A DNA stretch of 64,000 nucleotides, taken from NCBI RefSeq assembly GCF_016412875.1, contig NZ_JAEKPD010000015.1:1-64000 (forward strand), written 5' to 3'. The notes below the pieces were generated by a model. The model ran no database searches. It was not told where the DNA came from and saw nothing but the letters and a program-made list of their open reading frames with translations. Made by a program: the position numbers and the translations under genes. Below are positions 25,688-34,159 of this stretch, one piece after another. The DNA is from Palleronia pontilimi (GTDB lineage Bacteria > Pseudomonadota > Alphaproteobacteria > Rhodobacterales > Rhodobacteraceae). How positions within the stretch are numbered: position 1 is the stretch's first letter; each line of letters opens with the position of its first letter.

Positions 25688-26644
25688 TCAGTCCGCGTAG
25701 GGGTAGGGCGCGTCGATGATCGCGTAGCCTTCGCCCGCCTGCATGATGTGGCCCAGGCCCGGGAAGTCGATATGGCTGCCCGCGATCAGCATCCGGTCCG
25801 CCACCACCCGGTCCAGCAGCGCCGCGCGGGTTTCGGCGGCCTGCTCGGGGTTCACGTCAAAGCCGATCGTCACGGCGGGATTGGCCAGCTGCACCGGCGT
25901 CACGTGCACGATATCCGCCCAGATCAGCAGGCTGGCGTCGCCCGACGCGATGGCGAAGCCGGTATGTCCCGGCGTGTGGCCCGGCAGCGGCATGGCGGTG
26001 ATGCCCGGTGCCACTTCGCCTTCGCCCGAAAACGGCTTCAGGCGGTCGCCGTAGATATCCAGAACCGAGCGGGCCAGGTTGAAGAACATCGCGTTGCCTT
26101 CGCCGGCCTGCTGCATGATGGCGTCATCGGTCCAGAAGGTGCGCTCGGCCTCGTTGAAGACCAGCTCGGCGTTGGGAAACAGCGCCGCGCCGCCCTCGAT
26201 CGCGCCGCCCACATGGTCGGGATGCAGGTGGGTGGCCAGGATCGTGGTGATATCCTCGGGTGCCACTCCGGTGGCGGCCAGGTTGCCCATCAGGCGGCCC
26301 AGGTCGGGGCCCATGGCGCCGCCGGTGCCCGCATCGACCAGCATGGTCGTATCGCCCGACTGGATCAGGAACGCGTTGACCGGCGCACGGAAGGTGTCGG
26401 GGTCGCGGAACTGGTCGCGCATGGCGGTGGCGTAGTCTTCCGCGTCGATGCCCTGCAGGACTTCGGGGCCAAGCCGCAGCGCGCCGTCGTTGAGCGCGGT
26501 CACGGAGATATCGCCGATGGCAAATTTCTGCGCCGCGGGCAGGACCGGGGCCTGCGCGTGGGCGGCGGCAAGGACGGGACGGGCCAGGAACGGGGCCGCA
26601 AGCGCCGCGGCTCCGCTGGCCATGAGGTGACGACGGGTGAGCAT
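25688..26644 (-). CDS. Tat-exported metallo-beta-lactamase-fold hydrolase
   Basis: The 318-residue protein starts with a twin-arginine signal (MLTRRHLMASGAAALAAPFLARPVLA), which implies folding in the cytoplasm before export. The zinc-binding motif HLHPDH is at residues 139-144, a second His lies in PLPGHTPGHTGF, and the bridging Asp is in LLIWADIVH. Its C-terminal AGSHIDFPGLGHI supplies a last His. This pattern resembles periplasmic lactonase-like or quorum-quenching-like MBL enzymes, but the substrate is not evident. Confidence 0.88.
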   Translation of the reverse strand: MLTRRHLMASGAAALAAPFLARPVLAAAHAQAPVLPAAQKFAIGDISVTALNDGALRLGPEVLQGIDAEDYATAMRDQFRDPDTFRAPVNAFLIQSGDTTMLVDAGTGGAMGPDLGRLMGNLAATGVAPEDITTILATHLHPDHVGGAIEGGAALFPNAELVFNEAERTFWTDDAIMQQAGEGNAMFFNLARSVLDIYGDRLKPFSGEGEVAPGITAMPLPGHTPGHTGFAIASGDASLLIWADIVHVTPVQLANPAVTIGFDVNPEQAAETRAALLDRVVADRMLIAGSHIDFPGLGHIMQAGEGYAIIDAPYPYAD

Positions 26645-26718
26645 GGGTGGATCTCCGGGTGGTTGGGTTGTTCGGTGTCATAGGGTAGCGCTGAGCCCGG
26701 CGGCGAAAAGGAGCGACG

Positions 26719-27189
26719 ATGGTCGGACTGCGCGAGATGATGGAGCGGCACGCGCGGGCAGGCCGGGTCGACTGGATCGGCCTGCGCGGCGCCCGACGCG
26801 AAACTGTCCGGGCAACGACGACGGCGGAGATCGACGAGAGCGGCCTGGTGGGGGATCACGCACGGGCGGGAAAGCGCGCGGTGACGTTGATCCAGGCCGA
26901 ACATCTGCCGGTGATCGCGGACCTGCTGAACCGCGGTCCGGTTCCGCCCGAGATATTGCGCCGCAATATCGTCGTCTCGGGCATCAACCTGGCCGCCTTG
27001 CGCAAGGAGCGTGTCCAGATCGGCGACGCGGTTCTGCGGATCGAGGGACCATGCCCGCCCTGCAGCCGGATGGAGGAATACCTGGGGACGGGCGGCTATT
27101 CGGCAGTGCGGGGTCATGGCGGATATTACGCGTCGGTCGAGATACCGGGCGCCGTCCGCGTGGGCGACTCGGTGACCCTGGCGCGCTGA
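26719..27189 (+). CDS. MOSC-domain protein
   Basis: The 156-residue protein consists of a MOSC domain only. That beta-barrel handles sulfur bound to molybdenum cofactor or bound by a conserved cysteine. The family core is seen in GLVGDHARAGKRAVTLIQAEHL and in RRNIVVSGINLAAL, and the sulfur-carrier cysteines in EGPCPPCSRME (about residues 110-120). The start is at 26719 after AAAGGAG. Stand-alone MOSC proteins of the YiiM type act on N-hydroxylated compounds together with a molybdenum enzyme; that role is possible here but not shown. Confidence 0.88.
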   Translation: MVGLREMMERHARAGRVDWIGLRGARRETVRATTTAEIDESGLVGDHARAGKRAVTLIQAEHLPVIADLLNRGPVPPEILRRNIVVSGINLAALRKERVQIGDAVLRIEGPCPPCSRMEEYLGTGGYSAVRGHGGYYASVEIPGAVRVGDSVTLAR

Positions 27190-27317
27190 ACGGCGGGACT
27201 CCGCGTGGCGACCCGGGCGCGGGGATATTTTCGCAAGCCCAGATGTCAGCAGCGACGTATCGCAGCAGTCGGGGCCCCGGGCGTTGCCAATTCGGCACGC
27301 CCTGCCAAGGTCCCAGC

Positions 27318-27968
27318 ATGGATTTGACGCGGGCGATCGATGGCTACTGCGAACGGATGGGCCCGGGACTTCTGGCCGAGCCCGCCAACGCGCTGACGAA
27401 CGTGGCCTTTCTTGTCGTGGCCCTGTGGCTCTGGCGGCGCAGCCGCGGGATCGAGCGGGTGCTTTGTGCGGTGCTGGCCGCGATCGGCCTGGGCTCGGGT
27501 CTGTTCCACACCTATGCCGTCGCCTGGGCGGCGTTGGCCGATACGATCCCGATCGCGGTGTTCATCCTTCTCTATGTCTTCGCGGCGCACCGGCACTTCC
27601 TGGGCTGGTCGGCGCCGTGGTCCATGCTGGGGGTCGCGGCGTTCGTTCCCTACCTGGTGCTTGCCGCGCGCGGCTTCGCAGCTTTGCCCGGCTTCGCGAT
27701 CTCGGCGGCGTATTGGCCTGTGCCGCTCGCCATCGCGGGATACGGGGTCTGGCTCAGCCGCGACTTGCCCCACGTGGCGCGCGGGCTCTGGATCGGGGCG
27801 GCGATCCTGAGCCTGTCGCTGGTCGCCCGCTCGCTGGACGCGCCGCTTTGCGACTCCCTTCCGCTGGGCACGCATTTCATGTGGCACCTGCTCAACGCCG
27901 TGATGCTGGGCTGGATGATCGGCGTGCTGCGCCGCCAGCGCCTTGAAAGGGGCGGGCAGGGGCGCTAG
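27318..27968 (+). CDS. ceramidase-family membrane protein
   Basis: The 216-residue seven-helix protein carries the alkaline ceramidase/adiponectin-receptor-like (CREST) active site. It has LAEPANALTN at residues 19-28, S60 and H64 in GSGLFHTYA, D75 in ALADTIP, and two further zinc histidines H186 and H190 in GTHFMWHLLN. These residues hold a zinc ion for amide hydrolysis inside the membrane. The likely substrate is a ceramide-like or other N-acyl lipid, such as the ornithine or glutamine lipids common in this group; that is inference. Confidence 0.85.
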   Translation: MDLTRAIDGYCERMGPGLLAEPANALTNVAFLVVALWLWRRSRGIERVLCAVLAAIGLGSGLFHTYAVAWAALADTIPIAVFILLYVFAAHRHFLGWSAPWSMLGVAAFVPYLVLAARGFAALPGFAISAAYWPVPLAIAGYGVWLSRDLPHVARGLWIGAAILSLSLVARSLDAPLCDSLPLGTHFMWHLLNAVMLGWMIGVLRRQRLERGGQGR

Positions 27969-28005
27969 AGCGGGCGCGATCTGATCCAAATCCGAAGGGT
28001 GGCCC

Positions 28006-28293
28006 ATGTCCATCGACAAAGACACCGCCGCGCGCATCGCGAAGCTTGCACGGATCCGCGTGGAAGAGGGTGAGCTTGACGCGTTGGCGGGCGAGTTCAA
28101 CACCATCCTGGGTTTCATCGAGCAACTGGGCGAGGTCGATGTCGAGGGCGTCGAGCCCATGGTCAGCGTGACGCCGCAGCGTCTGAAGCGGCGCGACGAC
28201 GTGGTGACCGATGGCGACCAGCAGGCCAAGATCCTGGCCAACGCTCCGGACGCGCGCGAAGGCTTCTTCGCCGTGCCGAAAGTGGTGGAGTAA
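28006..28293 (+). CDS. gatC: Asp-tRNA(Asn)/Glu-tRNA(Gln) amidotransferase subunit C
   Basis: GatC (95 residues) wraps around GatA and stabilises the GatCAB complex that makes Gln-tRNA(Gln) from Glu-tRNA(Gln). The family features are the N-terminal [14 protein letters not shown] helix, [23 protein letters not shown], and the [12 protein letters not shown]...[20 protein letters not shown] ending. It is followed 5 bp later by gatA. The gatB gene is not in this window. A non-discriminating glutamyl-tRNA synthetase is encoded at 37153. Confidence 0.95.
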   Translation: MSIDKDTAARIAKLARIRVEEGELDALAGEFNTILGFIEQLGEVDVEGVEPMVSVTPQRLKRRDDVVTDGDQQAKILANAPDAREGFFAVPKVVE

Positions 28294-28298
28294 GCGCC

Positions 28299-29780
<1,482 letters not shown>

Positions 29781-29815
29781 ACACGCGTCCGATGGCTTTC
29801 AGGAGCACGAGCGTC

Positions 29816-30577
29816 ATGTGGAAATATGCCTGTCTGGGTATGCTGGCCGTGGCTGCCTGCACCCCTGCGCTGCCCGAAAGCGGTGCGACGCTGGACGGAC
29901 GGCCCGCCAATATCGGGCAGGGCGTCGGGTTCGGCTCTTACCAGGGTTACGAGGCCGCGCGCATCGCCCGCGAACGCGAATTGCAGGGCGGCTCCACCAG
30001 CCAGCCGATCGTTCCGACACGGCCCGTGATCTCGTCCGAAGAACTCAGCGCAGCCGGTTTGCCGTCGGGCGGCAATGGGTCGGGCGGATTGCCGCCCGTC
30101 GATACCGTGGGCGCGGGCGCGCCGCTTGACGCACGGGGGCCTGTCGCGACCCAGTCAAGCCCTGCGACGCCGGTCAGCGTGAACAATCCCGGAATTTCGG
30201 ACGAGCAGAGCTTCGAGGCCGTGTCGTCCCGCGAAAGTATCGAATCGGATGCCGAGCGGCTCGAGCGGCAGGCGCAGGCCTATCGCGTGATCCAGCCCAC
30301 CGCCGTGCCCACGCGCAGTGGCGCGTCGGGTCCGAATATCGTGCAATACGCGCTCAGCACCACCAATGCGCGCGGGCAGTCGATCTATCGGCGCAGCGGG
30401 ATCAGCCTGCAGTCGCGCTCGGTGCGCGCGTGCCAGCGCTATCCGTCGCCTGACCTGGCGCAGGAAGCGTTCCTCGAGCGCGGCGGCCCCGAAAAGGACA
30501 GCCTGAACCTTGATCCGGACGGGGATGGCTTCGCCTGTTCGTGGGACCCTGCACCGTTCCGCGCGGCGCGCGGCTGA
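29816..30577 (+). CDS. lipoprotein with C-terminal Excalibur domain
   Basis: The 253-residue protein begins with a lipoprotein signal (lipobox LAVAAC, Cys at residue 14), so it is anchored to a membrane. A long Pro/Ser/Gly-rich, probably disordered middle follows. The last 60 residues form an Excalibur-type domain (RACQRYPSPDLAQEAFLERGGPEKDSLNLDPDGDGFACSWDP), in which the DPDGDGFAC loop can bind calcium. The ATG at 29816, after AGGAG, gives the best signal peptide; the longer frame from 29771 overlaps gatA. Excalibur domains are usual in cell-surface proteins, and the next gene encodes a peptidoglycan amidase. Confidence 0.8.
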   Translation: MWKYACLGMLAVAACTPALPESGATLDGRPANIGQGVGFGSYQGYEAARIARERELQGGSTSQPIVPTRPVISSEELSAAGLPSGGNGSGGLPPVDTVGAGAPLDARGPVATQSSPATPVSVNNPGISDEQSFEAVSSRESIESDAERLERQAQAYRVIQPTAVPTRSGASGPNIVQYALSTTNARGQSIYRRSGISLQSRSVRACQRYPSPDLAQEAFLERGGPEKDSLNLDPDGDGFACSWDPAPFRAARG

Positions 30578-31254
30578 GCGTTTCCTGGCACCCCTCGCCC
30601 AGTTTCGGGCCGCGCCGCGATGGCGCGGTGCCCGATCTGGTCGTGCTCCACTACACTGCCATGCCGACCGCCCAGGGCGCGCTGGACCGATTGTGCGATC
30701 CGTCGGTCGAAGTGTCGGCGCATTACCTGGTCTGCAGGCGCGGGCAGGTGGTGCAGATGGTCGACGAAGCCATGCGCGCATGGCATGCGGGCGCCGGATC
30801 CTGGGGGGCCGTCCGGGACGTCAATTCCCGCTCGATCGGGATCGAACTGGACAATGACGGCGCGTCGCCTTTCCCCGAGCCACAGATGCGCGCACTTGAA
30901 GACCTTATCGCAAGCACCTGCGAACGCTGGGATATCCCACCGGCCCGCGTAATCGGGCATTCCGATTGCGCCCCCGGGCGCAAGATCGACCCCGGCCCGC
31001 GTTTCGACTGGGCCCGTCTGGCGCGGCGGGACCTGGCCGTTGCTGCGCGCCCCGAACGGGCGGGCGACACTTGCTTCGCCGACGACATGCGGCGCGCGGG
31101 CTACACGGCCACGGACGATCCCGACACGCTGCGGGACGCCTTGCGCCTGCGGCACCGTCCGGGCGCCACCGGGCCGCTCGACGCCGTGGATCGCGGGCTG
31201 GCGCGGGCGCTGGCGCGGCGCTTCCCCGTTGACGCGGCGGATGCCGGATCATAA
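30541..31254 (+). CDS. N-acetylmuramoyl-L-alanine amidase (AmpD/amidase_2 type)
   Basis: The enzyme cuts the bond between muramic acid and the stem peptide. The amidase_2 fold is evident from LVVLHYTAM (zinc His), SAHYLVCRRGQVVQMVDE, AWHAGAGSW, SIGIELDNDG, and VIGHSDCAPGRKIDPGPRFDW (second zinc His, with the acid/base Lys and Asp). No signal peptide is visible, so it probably recycles anhydromuropeptides in the cytoplasm like AmpD. The start is uncertain: the GTG at 30541 overlaps the preceding gene by 37 bp, and no good ATG lies before the first motif. Its stop codon is part of the rnpB -10 box. Confidence 0.85.
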   Translation: MGPCTVPRGARLSVSWHPSPSFGPRRDGAVPDLVVLHYTAMPTAQGALDRLCDPSVEVSAHYLVCRRGQVVQMVDEAMRAWHAGAGSWGAVRDVNSRSIGIELDNDGASPFPEPQMRALEDLIASTCERWDIPPARVIGHSDCAPGRKIDPGPRFDWARLARRDLAVAARPERAGDTCFADDMRRAGYTATDDPDTLRDALRLRHRPGATGPLDAVDRGLARALARRFPVDAADAGS

Positions 31255-31257
31255 CTG
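31229..31257 (+). promoter_or_regulatory. rnpB promoter overlapping the amidase stop codon
   Basis: TTGACG (31229-31234), 17 bp, then TAACTG (31252-31257). The expected start, about 7 bases later, matches the predicted 5' end of the RNase P RNA at 31265. The TAA stop of the upstream gene forms the first three bases of the -10 box. Confidence 0.6.
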
Positions 31258-31264
31258 CAGCCCT

Positions 31265-31648
31265 GCGCGGATGGCTGGATGATCGCGTGCGCGGCCCGCA
31301 AGGCCACGTGCGAGGAAAGTCCGGACTCCAGGAAGAAACGGTGCCGGGTAACGCCCGGGCGGGGCAACCCGACGGATAGCGCCACAGAAAACAGACCGCC
31401 CCGGGTCCGCCCGGGGTCAGGGTGAAACGGTGGGGTAAGAGCCCACCGGGGGGCTGGCAACAGCGCCCGCATGGCAAGCCCCACCGGGAGCAATGCCGAA
31501 TAGGGATCGCGCGGCGCAAGCCGGGCCTCTTCCACCCAGCGATCCGGGTAGGCAGCTAGAGCCTGTCGGCAACGGCAGGTGCAGATGAATGATCATCCAG
31601 CCCGCGGCGACGCGGGGGGACAGGATCCGGCTTACAGGCCGTCCGCGC
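31265..31648 (+). ncRNA. rnpB: RNase P RNA, bacterial type A
   Basis: This is the catalytic RNA that removes 5' leaders from pre-tRNAs. Universally conserved blocks appear in order. CGAGGAAAGTCCGGACTCC (P4/J3-4 region) begins at about 31311 and ACAGAAAACAGACCGCC at about 31385. GGGTAAGAGCCCACCG (P10/11) lies near 31433, and ATCCGGCTTACAGGCC (the second P4 strand and 3' end) is near 31625. The termini pair: GCGCGGA at the 5' end with TCCGCGC at the 3' end (helix P1). The length of about 384 nt fits alphaproteobacteria. The exact ends are estimated from P1 pairing. Confidence 0.95.
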
Positions 31649-31666
31649 GCTTCATCCTGTTGCCGG

Positions 31667-32278
31667 TCACGCGTCGCGGCGCGCGCGGGGCGACCAGATC
31701 CGCAGATCCACGATCAGCTTGATGGTCGCGGCCACGCTCAGCGCGCAGAGCATCCATTTCGACACCGTGCCCATGGTGCCGTCGATCAGCACCGCGTGGA
31801 CGGCGCTTCCGCCCACGCACAAGGCCGCCAGGGACGCGTGCAAGCGGCGCCACGTCATTGGCCGCAACCGGATACGCTTGCGCAAGGCGGCCAAGGCGGC
31901 GGCTGCAAAGGCGGCCCACATGGCGATCACCCCCCAGGCCGAGAACGGCGTGGGTGAGCGGAAGAGCAGCGCGTCGACCACGTCTGGCGGGCTGGTGATC
32001 CACAGGGCGCCCACGTGCCAGACGATGGCCAGAAACAGACCCGCGCCGACGATCCGGTGCACGATGCGCGACTGCCGCAGGGCCAAGCCCGGCAAAGCGC
32101 CGCCCGCCAGCAATGGCTGAAGCAGCAGGCAGGCCATGGCGATGATCCCGGCGAACCCCGCCGAGATATAGACCGGACCGCGCCACTCGAGCAGGGGGCT
32201 GGTCGCCGCCACGGCCAGCGGCCCGACGATCGCCACCGCAAGGGCGGCCCACATCGCGGCGGCGCGCAGGCTGGTCAC
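31667..32278 (-). CDS. ferric-reductase-like transmembrane haem protein
   Basis: The 203-residue protein has about five or six hydrophobic helices. It carries paired histidines on neighbouring helices (SRIVHRIVGAGLFLAIVWHVGAL and RRLHASLAALCVGGSAVHAV), the haem-binding arrangement of the ferric-reductase-like/MsrQ domain. No FAD or NAD domain is attached, so electrons must come from elsewhere. The start is a GTG at 32278. The intradiol-fold protein gene is 15 bp upstream on the same strand, so the two are probably partners. Function is unproven. Confidence 0.75.
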   Translation of the reverse strand: MTSLRAAAMWAALAVAIVGPLAVAATSPLLEWRGPVYISAGFAGIIAMACLLLQPLLAGGALPGLALRQSRIVHRIVGAGLFLAIVWHVGALWITSPPDVVDALLFRSPTPFSAWGVIAMWAAFAAAALAALRKRIRLRPMTWRRLHASLAALCVGGSAVHAVLIDGTMGTVSKWMLCALSVAATIKLIVDLRIWSPRARRDA

Positions 32279-32293
32279 GGCGCGGCCCGCGAC

Positions 32294-32776
32294 TTAAGCC
32301 GGTTGCAGGACGAAATCGGCGGTCAGGCTGGTGGCGCTGGGATCGCGCATCACGGGCCGCAGGAAGACGGTCTGGAAATCGCGGCTTTCCAGCGCCAGGT
32401 GGCCATGCGCCTGGCCGAAGGCGGGGACGATCTGCGGCATCTCCAGTCGGAAGGCACCGTTCGCATCGGTCAGCGTGGCGCCGTGGCTGTGCGGATCGCG
32501 TTCGTGGCCTTCGGTGGTGTGCGCCCAGATCTGGACCCGCTGGCCCGCAAGCGGGGCGCCGTCGCCCGCACGGCGCACCGTGCCGCTCATCCAGAAGCCA
32601 CCGCCGCCGATGCGCGTGACGATGGGCGCGCCGGGGCGGTAATTGTTGGACCCGCCCCGCATGGAAGGCGTCGGCGCGACGCCCTTGGCGCGGGCGGGCG
32701 ACAGCAGGCCCGCGGTTCCAAGGATCAAGGCGCTGCTTGCGGTGGCGACAAGGGTTCGGCGGTCGATGACGGACAT
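32294..32776 (-). CDS. exported intradiol-dioxygenase-fold protein lacking iron tyrosines
   Basis: The 160-residue precursor begins with a signal containing RR (DRRTLVATASSALILGTAGLL), possibly Tat-type. The mature part follows the intradiol dioxygenase beta-sandwich: GTVRRAGDGAPLAGQRVQIWAHTTEGHERDPHSHGATLTDANGAFRLEM, then GQAHGHLAL. The two iron histidines in HGH may be kept, but I cannot find the two tyrosine ligands required for catechol cleavage. It may therefore bind another metal or be a structural transthyretin-like domain. It is paired with the haem membrane protein downstream. Confidence 0.7.
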   Translation of the reverse strand: MSVIDRRTLVATASSALILGTAGLLSPARAKGVAPTPSMRGGSNNYRPGAPIVTRIGGGGFWMSGTVRRAGDGAPLAGQRVQIWAHTTEGHERDPHSHGATLTDANGAFRLEMPQIVPAFGQAHGHLALESRDFQTVFLRPVMRDPSATSLTADFVLQPA

Positions 32777-32917
32777 GGCGGGAGGCTCCTGTCAGATGTC
32801 AGATTCGGGGTGTTCAAACTCGCCTCAGAGTTTAGAAAGGACGAGCCGCGGAATAAACCACCCCAACAGCATCGTGAATTGCAGCGCACGCGTTCAAGGG
32901 TCGCGGGGATTTCCCGG

Positions 32918-32945
32918 TTGACTATCGGTGCTCGGGGCGTAAAAG
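32918..32945 (+). promoter_or_regulatory. candidate rpmG promoter
   Basis: TTGACT (32918-32923), 16 bp, TAAAAG (32940-32945). Transcription would begin near 32952, leaving a leader of about 55 nt before the rpmG ATG. The spacing and position suit a strong ribosomal-protein promoter. Confidence 0.5.
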
Positions 32946-33006
32946 GCGGCTTCAGTCGAAATTTCACCGCCTGCGGCCATCCGGCCCACGGTCGAGGAGA
33001 GTATCC

Positions 33007-33174
33007 ATGGCGAAGCCGACCACCATCAAGATCCGTCTCAACTCGACGGCGGATACCGGCCACTTCTACGTGACCAAGAAGAACGCGCGCACGATGACCG
33101 AAAAGATGGTCGTGCGGAAGTACGACCCCGTCGCGCGCAAGCACGTCGAGTACAAGGAAGGCAAGATCAAGTAA
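33007..33174 (+). CDS. rpmG: 50S ribosomal protein L33
   Basis: This 55-residue protein starts [26 protein letters not shown] and ends in VEYKEGKIK, matching the zinc-free (cysteine-lacking) type of L33 found in most alphaproteobacteria. It is too short for routine ORF lists of 60 residues or more. AGGAGAG precedes the ATG. It is monocistronic, with its own promoter candidate and a downstream hairpin. Confidence 0.96.
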   Translation: MAKPTTIKIRLNSTADTGHFYVTKKNARTMTEKMVVRKYDPVARKHVEYKEGKIK

Positions 33175-33190
33175 GGATCTTGCCAGCCTG

Positions 33191-33224
33191 AACGCCGCAG
33201 CGCCGTCCCTTGGGGCGGCGTTTC
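33191..33224 (+). terminator. hairpin after rpmG
   Basis: AACGCCGC (33191-33198) pairs with GCGGCGTT (33215-33222), followed by a short, mixed T stretch. It begins 17 bp after the rpmG stop. Confidence 0.6.
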
Positions 33225-33333
33225 GCGTTTCAGGGGGTAATTTTCGGGGGAGTGCGTTTCGGGCGCGGGGGCATTCCCGCGCGCAAGTCAGATCGCGCCC
33301 GCCGGACGGGCGCGATCCGTGGTCTTGGCGCGC

Positions 33334-33558
33334 TCAGTAGCTGCGCGGACGGCTGCAGACGCCGGCATCGTCGCAGAAGACGCCTGCCAGGCCGCCGATG
33401 ATCGCGCCGCGGTCGCCGTTGCCGTTCACGGCCTTCGCCGCGCCATAGCCCATGGCGGCGCCCACAAGGCCGCGCTCCATGTCGCTGTCGATGACGCCGC
33501 CGGGACCGCAGGCCGACAGAAGGGCTGCCGAGGCAAGAAGGGGTGCAATGAGTTTCAT
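33334..33558 (-). CDS. small glycine-rich lipoprotein
   Basis: The 74-residue precursor has a lipobox (ASAALLSAC, Cys17). The short mature part contains a glycine-zipper-like segment (GLVGAAMGYGAAKAVNGNGDRGAIIGGLAGVF) and two late cysteines (VFCDDAGVC). Similar small lipoproteins are common in Rhodobacterales, but their function is unknown. AGGAGCTTTCCC precedes the ATG. Confidence 0.75.
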   Translation of the reverse strand: MKLIAPLLASAALLSACGPGGVIDSDMERGLVGAAMGYGAAKAVNGNGDRGAIIGGLAGVFCDDAGVCSRPRSY

Positions 33559-34159
33559 GGGAAAGCTCCTGAATTCCGGCGATTGCGCCGGCAGTGGTTA
33601 AGGGACGGGCGCATCTCGCACCCACCGGTCGCGAACGCACCCAGGGCCGGTGAATCGGCAAGGCACGGTCGGGTCCGGCAGCGCAGAGGTAGGGGCGAGT
33701 GGGTCCGCTATGCCATGACGGCGGGCCACGCGAAGGCCCGATCCCATGGCCCATCGGCGGTTATCGCATAACAGCGCCGGTTTTTCGGCGAGAACGCGCC
33801 ACGCGCCGCCCGTCCCGTCGATGGGGGCTTGCCTCGGCGGCGTCTGAGCGTCCGGGCGGATGGACCCATCGCCCGCGCCAATCGGACCGCAACGCGCCAC
33901 CCCGTGGCAGGGCTCGATGGCCGCTGGGTCATCCCGGCATCTGCAGGCTCCGGCGGCCCATCACCGCCCGGATGATCCGCGACGACGACCAAATCCTGCT
34001 GAATTTTCGGTCAATTGCGCCGTGTTTTTAACCTTTCGGCGCCGACCGCCCAACAACTCCCAGAAGAAAGTTGTCCTAACGTCACTCGCCCTAGCTTAAG
34101 GAAGGGGCACGGGAGGCGTCCTTCTGGACCCCGCCCCATTGAAAAGGAGGTGTTCTGTC
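33559..34159. other. 601-bp region without a recognisable gene; leader of APC permease
   Basis: Several open frames cross this region on both strands, but none has a ribosome site, a domain, or a sensible composition. The last part before the permease is less GC-rich (around 33995-34085). It holds a weak promoter candidate, TTGTCC then TAGCTT about 15 bp later (about 34072-34098). A GGGGC...GCCCC hairpin in the mRNA leader (about 34105-34138) precedes a perfect AAAAGGAGG ribosome site. I recognise no known riboswitch. Confidence 0.45.

Noticed and set aside
23091-25700. 869-codon plus-strand open frame opposite rimK/ggt/pyrophosphatase
   Set aside because: Antisense to confidently assigned genes; its Arg/Gly/His-rich composition is typical of a shadow frame.
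33598-34031. short open frames on both strands in the 33.6-34.0 kb gap
   Set aside because: No ribosome sites, composition rich in Arg/Pro/Gly as in random GC-rich frames, no similarity to known domains.
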